Of a DNA stretch of 64,000 bases, positions 26,270 through 34,888 are shown piece after piece; within the stretch, counting starts at the first letter, position 1, and the number at the start of each line of letters is the position of its first letter. Under the pieces are notes generated by a model. That model did not search any database and was not told the origin of the DNA. It saw only the letters and a list, made by a program, of their open reading frames with translations. A program made the position numbers and the translations under genes. The DNA comes from Dyadobacter chenwenxiniae (GTDB taxonomy: Bacteria; Bacteroidota; Bacteroidia; Cytophagales; Spirosomataceae). The stretch covers positions 744,001 through 808,000 of the forward strand of contig NZ_CP094997.1 in the NCBI RefSeq assembly GCF_022869785.1, written 5' to 3'.

Positions 26270-28441
26270 ATGCATTTGAGATTCAGGGTTTTTGCGGAAC
26301 AGTTATTAGTTGCCTCTAATATCTTTATTTTATTTTTACTGATCTTCGAAAGCAAACTGGTCATCCCTGCCTGGTTACAAACCGTCGGGCGCATGCATCC
26401 GCTCATCCTGCATTTCCCGATTGTGATCCTGCTTATTGCGATGCTGCTTGAATTTTTCAGGTTCCAGCCCGAATACGCGACCAATCAGTTTTACAAAAAT
26501 TTCCTGCAAAACATGCTGCTGGTAGGCGCGCTCTTCGCCGCTGTCACTGTGGTGATGGGCCTTTTTTTATCCAGAGAAGAGGGTTACAGCGGAGACGTCC
26601 TGCAATACCACAAATGGACGGGCGCAGGCATTTTCTTTTTTGCATCATTCATTTATTTTGTCCGAAATACAAGCTGGTACAAAGCCCCGGTGGCGAGGGC
26701 AGGCGCTTTTATGACGGTGGTCGCACTGGTGATGACGGGACATTACGGAGCCGCATTAACCCACGGCAGTAACTTCATCTGGGAACCGATCGATAGCCAG
26801 AAAACGATGGCAGCGGTTCCATTGGAGCAGGCGGTTGTTTTTACAAATGTGATTCAACCTATTTTAGAACAAAAATGCACGAGCTGCCATAATCCGGATA
26901 AGTTGAAAGGCCAGTTGAACATGACGGATGCAGAGTCGTTATTGAAGGGTGGGAAGACGGGGAAGCTCTTCGTGGCTGGAAATCCGGAAGTTAGCCTGCT
27001 GCTAAAACGCGTTCACTTGCCGATGGAGGACAAAAAACACATGCCGCCAAAGGGTAAGGCGCAGCTCACATTGCAGGAAATTGCATTGCTCACGCTTTGG
27101 GTTAAAAAGAATGTGGATTTCACGAAAAAGCTGACCGAACTGCCCGCAAACGACTCGCTAAGGATCGTTGCTACGGCTTATTTAAAACCCGTTGAGCAAG
27201 AAATCGAATATGATTTTGATGCTGCGGAAGAAGAAACAGTTGCAAGTCTGAACACAGATTACCGCACAATATTGCCGCTAGCAAGGGAATCCCCGGCACT
27301 TGCAGTAAACATTTATAACAGTGCAACTTATCATGTAAAGCAGCTGGAGGAATTGGGCGAGATTAAAAAGCAGGTCATTTCAATAAATCTCAATAAAATG
27401 CCTGTCAAAGATGCTGACTTAAAAAGCATCGCGCAATTTGAAAACCTGCGTCGCCTGGATCTTAATTTCACCGATGTGACAGCCGACGGCTTAAAGACAT
27501 TGGCGTCCCTGAAATATTTGCAAAATCTCACTTTATCAGGTACAAAAGTCGATTTTAAAGATCTGAAAGCATTGTTACCCAATTTGAAACCACTCAAAAC
27601 GGTAACTGTCTGGGACACAAAACTTACTGCTGCGGACGTGCAGAACCTTCAAAAGGCCTATAAGAATATTGAAATTATAGGCGGATTTAAAGACGATGGT
27701 AAAAATCCATTGAAGCTGAACCCGCCGCAGGTTAAAAACAGCTCTACGATCTTCGCCCAATCACTGAACCTGGAACTTCGTCACCCCATCAAGAACGTGG
27801 ATATCCGTTACACGACGGATGGCTCTGAACCGGATAGCATCCACTCAGCATTATTTGATAAAATGCTGGTGACCAAAAGCGGGACCATTAAGGCAAAGGC
27901 ATATAAGGAAGGCTGGTATGGAAGCGATATGGCCACATTTGACTTTTTCAAAAGTGCTTACAACCCGGACAGCGTCAACTTGCTGGCACCTTTAAACCGG
28001 GTGCACCAGGCGGAGGGTGCCAAGACATTTTTCGATCACAAATTGGGTGTTATCGGTGCCAACAATCCTGCCTGGGCCAACAACTGGGCGGGCGTTAAGG
28101 ACAATGACATGGCATTTATTTCAGAATTCAAGAAACCAATCCTGATCTCGTCACTCGGTGTGCATTATATGGTAGAAGAAGACACCGGGATTTTTCCGCC
28201 GGAATCGATTGAAATCTGGGGCGGGGACGATACGAAAAACCTGAAATTGCTGACGCGGTTCAAGGCTGGAATGCCAAAAAAAGGGGATAGGCCGAGTTTG
28301 CAAACGGTAGAAGGAACATTCAAGCCACAAAGCGTTACTTACTTGAAAATCATTGCCAAACCTTTAAGCAAAATACCGGACTGGCACCGAAGCAAAGGGA
28401 ACAAAGCGCTGCTGCTCGTCGATGAGATGTTTCTTAATTAA
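26270..28441 (+). CDS. Membrane protein with cytochrome c, LRR and chitobiase-like domains
   Basis: 723 residues. Four or five membrane segments (about residues 12-28, 43-62, 82-100, 118-133 and 143-160) of DUF2231 type are followed by a Planctomycete cytochrome c domain with CTSCH at 203-207, a region of leucine-rich repeats (about 360-470, LRRLDLNFTDVTADGLK), and a chitobiase/hexosaminidase C-terminal-like domain near residue 510 (RYTTDGSEPD) before a beta-rich C-terminus. The heme domain suggests electron transfer linked to the PSD1 and DUF1501 proteins encoded upstream. Function unproven. Confidence 0.82.
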   Translation: MHLRFRVFAEQLLVASNIFILFLLIFESKLVIPAWLQTVGRMHPLILHFPIVILLIAMLLEFFRFQPEYATNQFYKNFLQNMLLVGALFAAVTVVMGLFLSREEGYSGDVLQYHKWTGAGIFFFASFIYFVRNTSWYKAPVARAGAFMTVVALVMTGHYGAALTHGSNFIWEPIDSQKTMAAVPLEQAVVFTNVIQPILEQKCTSCHNPDKLKGQLNMTDAESLLKGGKTGKLFVAGNPEVSLLLKRVHLPMEDKKHMPPKGKAQLTLQEIALLTLWVKKNVDFTKKLTELPANDSLRIVATAYLKPVEQEIEYDFDAAEEETVASLNTDYRTILPLARESPALAVNIYNSATYHVKQLEELGEIKKQVISINLNKMPVKDADLKSIAQFENLRRLDLNFTDVTADGLKTLASLKYLQNLTLSGTKVDFKDLKALLPNLKPLKTVTVWDTKLTAADVQNLQKAYKNIEIIGGFKDDGKNPLKLNPPQVKNSSTIFAQSLNLELRHPIKNVDIRYTTDGSEPDSIHSALFDKMLVTKSGTIKAKAYKEGWYGSDMATFDFFKSAYNPDSVNLLAPLNRVHQAEGAKTFFDHKLGVIGANNPAWANNWAGVKDNDMAFISEFKKPILISSLGVHYMVEEDTGIFPPESIEIWGGDDTKNLKLLTRFKAGMPKKGDRPSLQTVEGTFKPQSVTYLKIIAKPLSKIPDWHRSKGNKALLLVDEMFLN

Positions 28442-28448
28442 TTTACAA

Positions 28449-29627
28449 TCAGGCTTTTGATGTACGCCTGAACATTTCTGCACATGCACGCACATTGTGA
28501 TAAGGACATTTCCAGAAATTGATCTTGTCGCCCTTTACCGGCGTGCCGTCGGCCTTCACCGTGCCATGCCATTCTCCTTTTTCACGATCCACGAACTTGT
28601 CTACAATGTAATCCCAGCTGCGTTCGGCCTTCACCTTATACTGTGCATCTTTGGTAAGCTGATATGCGTTGTAAAACCCGACCATTTGTTCGGCCAGAAC
28701 CCACCAGGATCTGTCTGTCTGTAAATGTTTGGTTTCGGGATCGTATTCATAATTGAGCGCGCCGTCCGCTGCCAGTCCTTTGCTGGCGGATTCGGCCATG
28801 GCGATGGATACTTTTTTCAGTTTCGCGATCAGGCGCTCGTCATGCAGGATTTCAGCCGTTTCGAACAATAGCCATGAAGCTTCAATGTCGTGCCCATAAG
28901 AAATGACGTGGTCTTTCGGTTGCCATTTTTCGTCGAAAAACAGCTCCATACTGTTGGTTTGCGGATTTACGATTCGTGTAATGATCGCCTCCAGCATATC
29001 GGAGGTTTGTTTTTTGAGCTTGGGATCGGGCCATACGCTGTACAAATTGGCGTAGGCTTCCACCAGATGCAAATGCGTGTTCATGCTTTTGATCCACGGA
29101 CTTTTACTCAAAATATAATCGTCCGTTTGGGACCAGTCGCGCGCAAATGCCTCTCTATAACCGCCATTAATTGGATCGAATGCATATTTCTCGATAACAT
29201 TAAACAAGTCTTTTGCTTTGTCCAATGCAGGTTGATGATGCGTAACGCGGTAATATTCGCTGAGCCCGTACATGGCGAATGCATTGCCGTATATCTGCTT
29301 TTTGGTTTCCAATGGCGTTCCATCCGCATTCACAGACCAGTAAACTCCGCCGTGCTCAGGGTCAAAGAAATGCTTGGCCAATTGCTGATAAGCCCGATCG
29401 GCCAATGTCAGATATTTTGCTTCTTTAAAAATCCGGTGAGCCAGTGAATAAGTCCATAAAATGCGCCCTGTTAAAACCACCGAGCGTTCAGCGTCTTTGA
29501 CGGCCTGATTCTCATAATTCACACGACCGTAAAAACCACCCGTTTCAATATCGGGGCCATATTTTTCCCAGTAAGTAAGGATGCTGAGTAGTTCTTTCTT
29601 GAATGCTTCCGGGGCAAATTCGGCCAT
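28449..29627 (-). CDS. N-acylglucosamine 2-epimerase family (cellobiose 2-epimerase-like)
   Basis: 392 residues from the ATG at 29627 (MAEFAPEAF); an upstream TTG at 29663 gives 12 more residues and is less likely. An (alpha/alpha)6-barrel protein of the AGE family with the catalytic His stretches YGHDIEASWLL near residue 240 and RSWWVLAEQMVGF near residue 320, and CPYHNVRAC near the end. Cellobiose 2-epimerases and mannose isomerases share this pattern. It converges with the cytochrome-LRR gene, 7 bp apart. Confidence 0.85.
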   Translation of the reverse strand: MAEFAPEAFKKELLSILTYWEKYGPDIETGGFYGRVNYENQAVKDAERSVVLTGRILWTYSLAHRIFKEAKYLTLADRAYQQLAKHFFDPEHGGVYWSVNADGTPLETKKQIYGNAFAMYGLSEYYRVTHHQPALDKAKDLFNVIEKYAFDPINGGYREAFARDWSQTDDYILSKSPWIKSMNTHLHLVEAYANLYSVWPDPKLKKQTSDMLEAIITRIVNPQTNSMELFFDEKWQPKDHVISYGHDIEASWLLFETAEILHDERLIAKLKKVSIAMAESASKGLAADGALNYEYDPETKHLQTDRSWWVLAEQMVGFYNAYQLTKDAQYKVKAERSWDYIVDKFVDREKGEWHGTVKADGTPVKGDKINFWKCPYHNVRACAEMFRRTSKA

Positions 29628-29752
29628 AGTCCAGTTTGTTTTCAAGAAAAAGTATCTGGTCAATCATTCATACTTATTTCTTTTTTACGCAAACAGGGCA
29701 TAAAAAAACCGGGCAATGTGGTTGTCCGGCTTTGTAAATATGTCTGAGAAGC

Positions 29753-30082
29753 TTAGTCGCCCTGGTTTTCTTCCAGGTTGTCGTGATTGTCCCCGCCGAT
29801 GCTATAATAGTTGTTTTCTTCATCTTCCCTGCCGATCATTTCGTCTTCGTCATCATCTTCTGACCCAGGAACATCCAGGTCATCACCAGTCAGATCATCA
29901 TCGAAGGATTTTTCATTCCAATCATCCGATTCCAATTCTATTTCACTTTTTACTTTTGAAATGTCTTCCGGATCAATGTCGCTATCAATTAATCCCTGAC
30001 GGAAAATGTCTTCTTCTGCGGGATAATTTCCTGGCAAATCGTCATCAAACAAGTCATCGTCATCATCATCGAATGGATTCAT
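29753..30082 (-). CDS. Highly acidic small protein of unknown function
   Basis: 109 residues, about 40 percent Asp plus Glu, starting MNPFDDDDDDLFDDDLPG. There is no signal peptide, membrane segment or known fold. The composition, the ATG start and the clean stop argue for a real gene, since the opposite frame is only Ser-rich mirror sequence. It may be a DNA-mimic or disordered linker protein, but this is a guess. Confidence 0.65.
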   Translation of the reverse strand: MNPFDDDDDDLFDDDLPGNYPAEEDIFRQGLIDSDIDPEDISKVKSEIELESDDWNEKSFDDDLTGDDLDVPGSEDDDEDEMIGREDEENNYYSIGGDNHDNLEENQGD

Positions 30083-30302
30083 AGCTCAAAAATTTATTGG
30101 TTTGCTAGTTGTAAGTGAGGTTTTCTTTCCTTCCACGTTTCAAAGATGTCAAAAAAAATCATTCCAATTTACATTTCAGTAAGGAAAATTGAAGTGGCGT
30201 AACAAGTAATAAACTTTCAGTCGGATGCTTTCTAATACAGATAGAAATTTTGCCCGGGCAGCGGCTCATATTTTATTTACTTAACTCTTTATAACTCATT
30301 GC

Positions 30303-31586
30303 ATGAGCAAAAATTTAGCAAAAATCAAAGGGACATTTTTGGCATTAGCAGGAGCTACGGGCCTGTTTGCCTACACCAATGTTCCGGTTAACCCTCCCGG
30401 ATCAGTTAACAAAAAACACGCCATCGAAGCGACTGAGCTAAAACTTCCCGTAGGATTTTCGGCGAAGATCGTGGCTGCTGATCTCGGGGCAACCCGGCAT
30501 TTGGTCATTGGAAAGAACGGGGATATGTATGTGAAGCTTTCCAAGCTGAAAGACGGCAAGGGAATTTATCACTTGAAAGACGCAAACGGCGACGGGGAAA
30601 TCGAGGCCAAGACGCTTTTCGGGGATTATACGGGAACCGGTATTGCCATTAAAAACGGCTATTTGTACAGTTCTTCCAACAAAGGTGTGTTTCGCTATAA
30701 ACTCAATGAAAAGGAGGAAGTTGTTGATTTTGAAAAACCCGAAAAAATCGTCGAAGGGCTTGCGGATCATGGCCGCGATAATGCAAAGCCAATCACGCTG
30801 GACAATGCAGGAAACATTTATGTCACAGTAGGATCGTATAGCGACAACTGCCGCCAGGCAGGGTCCGGTAAGGGAATGTCGCCTTGCACCATTCTGGATT
30901 CGGCAGGTGGGATCTGGAAATTTAAAGCGGACGAGGCGGGCCAAACTTTTTCGGACGGCGTTCGCTTTGCGACGGGCGTGAAAAATGCCGTAGGCATTGA
31001 CTGGGACCAAAAAACCAATGCATTGTATGCAACGGTGCACGGCCGCGGCAAGTTTGATGATTTTTACCCTCAGTACTATACGCCTAAGCAGAGCGCGGAA
31101 CTTCCCGCAGAAACGCTTTACAAATTGCACGAAGGCGATGACGCTGGCTGGCCGTACATTTACTATGATCATTTTCAAAACAAAAAGATCCTTGCACCGG
31201 AATATGGTGGAGACGGCAAAAAGACCGCTGGCGAAAAAGCCATAAATCCTTTGGTTGCATTTCCCGCGCATTTAGGGCCCAACGCGATTGTGTTTTATAC
31301 CGGGAACATGTTTCCAGCCAAGTATAAAAATGGCGCATTTATCGCTTTTCACAGCCAGTCGGCTGAGTTGAAAAAGGGTTATATGGTTGCATTTGTGCCA
31401 TTCGTAAATGGGAAAGCTGGGAAATGGGAGATTTTTGCGGAAAATTTCGCAGGAACTGATCTGGTGAAACCAACCGGCCCGATCCAGCATCGTCCATGTG
31501 GCCTGGCGCAAGGCCCGGATGGAGCACTTTACGTGACCGACGATTTGAACGGCACTATTTTCAAAATTGATTACCAAAAAAAATAA
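30303..31586 (+). CDS. Soluble sugar dehydrogenase / sorbosone dehydrogenase-like
   Basis: 427 residues with an N-terminal signal or anchor segment (to about residue 25). The body is a six-bladed beta-propeller of the PQQ-type glucose/sorbosone dehydrogenase family: ELKLPVGFSAKIVA opening strand, GLADHGRDNAKPITLDNAGNIY, and the C-terminal HRPCGLAQGPDGALYVTDD. It should oxidise an aldose in the periplasm. It converges with the SDR gene with one base between stops. Confidence 0.82.
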   Translation: MSKNLAKIKGTFLALAGATGLFAYTNVPVNPPGSVNKKHAIEATELKLPVGFSAKIVAADLGATRHLVIGKNGDMYVKLSKLKDGKGIYHLKDANGDGEIEAKTLFGDYTGTGIAIKNGYLYSSSNKGVFRYKLNEKEEVVDFEKPEKIVEGLADHGRDNAKPITLDNAGNIYVTVGSYSDNCRQAGSGKGMSPCTILDSAGGIWKFKADEAGQTFSDGVRFATGVKNAVGIDWDQKTNALYATVHGRGKFDDFYPQYYTPKQSAELPAETLYKLHEGDDAGWPYIYYDHFQNKKILAPEYGGDGKKTAGEKAINPLVAFPAHLGPNAIVFYTGNMFPAKYKNGAFIAFHSQSAELKKGYMVAFVPFVNGKAGKWEIFAENFAGTDLVKPTGPIQHRPCGLAQGPDGALYVTDDLNGTIFKIDYQKK

Positions 31587-31587
31587 G

Positions 31588-32373
31588 TCAAAGGCTCATT
31601 CCGCCATCGACATAAATATTCTGGCCTGTGATGAAGCGCCCTGCTTCTGAACACAATAAGGCCGCCATGGCAGCACAGTCCTTCGGGTCACCAATCTGGC
31701 CCGAAGGCGTTTCCAATCGCTTATCGATCCTTTCCTCCACCTCGGGAACCTCCTGATCAAGGCGTGGCGTGCCGATTACACCGGGAGCCAGGTTGTTTAC
31801 AGTAACGCCTTTATCAGCAAATTGCATGGCCAGATTCTGCACCATATTCAGAACAGCCGATTTTGTGGCCGCGTACACAAGCATGAATGGGTGAGGCCTC
31901 GTTTGTTGCACACTGCCTAATGTAAGAATGCGTCCCCAACCGTTCTGAATCATCGAAGGCGCAAATTGCTGAATCAATAAAAGGGATGATCTGAAATTGG
32001 CGTTGATTTGAGAGTCGAAGTCGTCAAAATTAATCTCGTCCCAAGCCTTGGGGATCTGAACGGAAGCGTTCAGCACGAGAATGTCGACCTTCTGCATATT
32101 TTGTTTCACAGCGTCAAAAATTTCGGTGGCGGCACTGGCTCTGGAAAGATCCGATTCCACAACAAAACATTTGACACCGAATTCTTTAACCTTATTTGCT
32201 ACTTTTTCTGCATCGGCGCTGTCTTCCCGGCAATGTAAAATCACGTCCGCACCATATTCAGCGAATGCCAAAGCGATGCCTTCGCCAATGCCCTGACTTG
32301 AACCCGTCACTAATGCTGTTTTTCCCTTTAAATTAAAGTTCTCTGAAACCATAACGTTACTTTTTACCGTCAT
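31588..32373 (-). CDS. SDR-family oxidoreductase
   Basis: 261 residues of the classical short-chain dehydrogenase family. TGSSQGIGEGIALAF near residue 22, NASVQIP at the NNAG position and the catalytic YAATKSA near residue 162 are visible. The start could be the ATG at 32373 or at 32352 (MVSENF). It is the last gene of an operon with a cyclase and a DUF1080 protein. Substrate unknown; the neighbours suggest sugar or small-acid metabolism. Confidence 0.85.
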   Translation of the reverse strand: MTVKSNVMVSENFNLKGKTALVTGSSQGIGEGIALAFAEYGADVILHCREDSADAEKVANKVKEFGVKCFVVESDLSRASAATEIFDAVKQNMQKVDILVLNASVQIPKAWDEINFDDFDSQINANFRSSLLLIQQFAPSMIQNGWGRILTLGSVQQTRPHPFMLVYAATKSAVLNMVQNLAMQFADKGVTVNNLAPGVIGTPRLDQEVPEVEERIDKRLETPSGQIGDPKDCAAMAALLCSEAGRFITGQNIYVDGGMSL

Positions 32374-32385
32374 GGAACATTAATT

Positions 32386-33264
32386 TCATGCCAATGTCGC
32401 GAATGCACGCACAGGAAATGTGCCCACACCTTTGAATTTCGGCGGCACAGCGCTGAAAAGAAACCCGGCTTCTGGCAATGCGCCCAGGTTACACATATGC
32501 TCGACGATCAGAATTTCAGCACCGAGTAAAACAGTGTGAACGGGTCGGTTGTTACCGCGCGTGTCATCGATATTGTGGCTGTCTATGCCAACCAATTTTA
32601 CACCGCAATCACGCAGATACTCAGCAGCTTCACGGTTTATAAATGGATGATTTTCAAAATATGCGTCTGTGTTCCAGTGTCTTGACCAGTCGGTTCTGAC
32701 AATGACCGCTTTGTTCCTGATCTCCTTATTTTTAAAATAATCGACACCGATTTCCATCACTCCGACGGCATTGATCGTGACCCCGTCCAGATTAGCGAAT
32801 GCTGCCAGGCTTACTTCCGACAAATCCTTCCCATGCGCATAACGGTGAAAAGGGCAGTCGATATAAGTGCCTGTGTTGCTGACCATCTCAATTTTCCCGA
32901 TTTGAAATTCAGTTCCTTCTTCGTATTTCGCCTTTGAATTTTCACGGCTCAGGAAATCACAGATAACGGGAGCGGGGAGGCCTTTATAGGTAATGAGCCC
33001 GTCAAAAATCGTATGGCTCAAATCAATCAGTTTCTTGGCATTATCTGGATCAACGGGCTCGCGCTTATGTTTTTCCTGAATGTAGAATTTGTTTAGAATG
33101 GTCACTTTTTCCACCATCAGCAGGCGGAGATCCGCAACGATGTAGTCTGCCAATTCCTGATCTGAAATGGTTTCGCCTTCCATGTCAAGCCTGAAATCCT
33201 GACCCTGAACGCCGCCGCCGTTGGTGAATTCAACCGCAAAGTCAAAAACAACTCTGTGTTCCAT
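32386..33264 (-). CDS. Cyclase/kynurenine formamidase-like protein with N-terminal extension
   Basis: 292 residues from the ATG at 33264 (a TTG two codons earlier is less likely). The first 75 residues form a small conserved extension (GGGVQGQDFRLDMEGETIS). The cyclase domain follows, starting LIDLSHTIFDGL. The family motif HxGTHxDxPxH appears as NTGTYIDCPFHRY, so two His metal ligands are replaced by Asn and Tyr while Asp and the last His remain. Such a variant exists as a subfamily as far as I recall; the reaction is probably amide or ester hydrolysis but uncertain. Confidence 0.75.
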   Translation of the reverse strand: MEHRVVFDFAVEFTNGGGVQGQDFRLDMEGETISDQELADYIVADLRLLMVEKVTILNKFYIQEKHKREPVDPDNAKKLIDLSHTIFDGLITYKGLPAPVICDFLSRENSKAKYEEGTEFQIGKIEMVSNTGTYIDCPFHRYAHGKDLSEVSLAAFANLDGVTINAVGVMEIGVDYFKNKEIRNKAVIVRTDWSRHWNTDAYFENHPFINREAAEYLRDCGVKLVGIDSHNIDDTRGNNRPVHTVLLGAEILIVEHMCNLGALPEAGFLFSAVPPKFKGVGTFPVRAFATLA

Positions 33265-33266
33265 TT

Positions 33267-34052
33267 TCAAAAATCTGTATCCGCTTTATCAAGCGTCATA
33301 TCTTTCACCCAAATGTTACGATAGTACACATCGTGGCCTTCTGATTGTAGTTTCAAACCTCCTGGTGTGTCTGTAATGCCTTTGCCGCCATCATTACCAC
33401 CGTCAATTCCTGAATTGGGTCCACCCCAAACCTGGCTGATCTTTTGATTGGTGTGCACTTTTTTTCCATTAAAATATAAGGTTACCATCGGCTTTTCCAC
33501 GAGTTTACCATCCTTGAAGCGCGCAGCACGGAAAAGAATATCGTACGAATTCCATTTGCCAATGCCATTGTAAGCAGCGTATGGCGACTTGGATTCATTG
33601 ATAACCGCGGCCATCCCGTGGGAAGTGGTGTCGCCATCCAAAACCTGGATTTCGTAACGGTTCTGCAAATATACACCGCTGTTTCCGCCTTCTTTGGTGA
33701 TCAAAAATTCCACATGCGCGCGGAAGTCTTTGAATTGCTTTTTAGTAACAATGTCGGCAGCGCCATATTTCCCACCGGCTGATGCCGCGTCATTACAATT
33801 GATGACCGTTCCTTTATCAACCGGATCATTCACAACGGTCCATTTAATAGGAGGCTTTGCTGAAAAGCGCGGGCCTTCCCAATAAACCCATTTTTCATCC
33901 AACATTTTGCGACTCCCATCCAGGAAGATTTCCGCGCCTTGCGGTGCCTTGGTTCCAACGCCTACTTGTGCGTGGGTATTTGCGGCCAATGTCAGCAACA
34001 CAGCGCCCTGAACCAGTACAATTGTTTTTATCTGAGAAAATAGCTGTTTCAT
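33267..34052 (-). CDS. Secreted DUF1080 (3-keto-disaccharide hydrolase-like) protein
   Basis: 261 residues from the ATG at 34052, which gives a clean signal peptide ending THAQ at about residue 29; the longer open frame adds 59 unlikely residues. The body is a concanavalin-A-like sandwich of the DUF1080 family (NSGVYLQNRYEIQVLDG, WNSYDILFRAARF, LQSEGHDVYYRNIWVKDM). Members are lectin-like or cleave 3-keto-glucosides. It is the first gene of the leftward operon with the cyclase and SDR. Confidence 0.82.
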   Translation of the reverse strand: MKQLFSQIKTIVLVQGAVLLTLAANTHAQVGVGTKAPQGAEIFLDGSRKMLDEKWVYWEGPRFSAKPPIKWTVVNDPVDKGTVINCNDAASAGGKYGAADIVTKKQFKDFRAHVEFLITKEGGNSGVYLQNRYEIQVLDGDTTSHGMAAVINESKSPYAAYNGIGKWNSYDILFRAARFKDGKLVEKPMVTLYFNGKKVHTNQKISQVWGGPNSGIDGGNDGGKGITDTPGGLKLQSEGHDVYYRNIWVKDMTLDKADTDF

Positions 34053-34326
34053 CCTTATGAGGTTAAGTAATATGCGATTGATTTTGCAAGCCTTGAATAG
34101 CCTGGATATAAGACCTGCGATTTTTGTAAATACTCCTTTTGACGGTCTTTTGTTTTGATGTAGAACAAAAGCCACAGATAAGTCGACGTATAATAACGTA
34201 AAAATCAGCCACTTCCACAATCCCAGCACTTCCAGGAATAATATTTGGCTTTTTGCTGATGGAACAGTTCTTTTTTAATTAAGCAGAACAATTTTTAGTA
34301 CATGTTGAACTATTGCGGGGTGGGAG

Positions 34327-34836
34327 ATGACGAACGACACATATAACACAGAAAGTGTAAACACGGTAACAAGCGTGTTTGCAACAAGGGCGGATGCAGA
34401 AAATGCGTATAAAGCATTGTTAAAATTGGGCTACGATGCAGAGGAAATTACGCTGATCATGTCCGAAGAAACTTGCGAAAGACTTTATCAATATCACGAC
34501 TCGGATCACGACAATAATCGGACGCTCGGTTTGGGCAAAGGTAAAAAGCTACAGGTAACCAGGATCTCGGATGCATTGGATGTGTTTGGTAGGTTTGTGT
34601 CGATTCCGGGACTGGCACTTGTAGTTGCAGGGAAATTGAATGAAGGCGGCCAGCGGGCGATCGCGGGTACGGTTTTGTCTGATGAGTACGCAACCTATTT
34701 TCAAAGGCGGATCCAGGAAGGAGAAATCCTGATTGATTTTGGCCTTCACAATGTTAAAGAGCGCAATTTGATTGTTAACCTGTGGGAAAATTACGGCGGT
34801 TATTCGCTGGTCAGAAAGGTTAATAACGCTGCATAA
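34327..34836 (+). CDS. General-stress (YflT-type) domain protein
   Basis: 169 residues. The opening VTSVFATRADAENAYKALLKLGYDAEEITLIMS matches the heat-induced stress protein YflT domain, a ferredoxin-like fold used in general stress responses. The middle has a hydrophobic glycine-rich stretch (SIPGLALVVAGKL) and the C-terminus EGEILIDFGLHN. No enzymatic motif. A single-gene unit with a bidirectional terminator after it. Confidence 0.68.
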   Translation: MTNDTYNTESVNTVTSVFATRADAENAYKALLKLGYDAEEITLIMSEETCERLYQYHDSDHDNNRTLGLGKGKKLQVTRISDALDVFGRFVSIPGLALVVAGKLNEGGQRAIAGTVLSDEYATYFQRRIQEGEILIDFGLHNVKERNLIVNLWENYGGYSLVRKVNNAA

Positions 34837-34849
34837 GACTTGAACAATT

Positions 34850-34885
34850 GAAAATGCCGTGTCTGGAAACCAGCACGGCATTTAA
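34850..34885 (+). terminator. Bidirectional terminator between stress protein and S9 peptidase
   Basis: AAATGCCGTG and CACGGCATTT pair perfectly, with a second inner stem CTGG/CCAG, and A/T tracts on both sides. It lies between two convergent genes and can stop transcription in both directions. Confidence 0.8.
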
Positions 34886-34888
34886 TGT

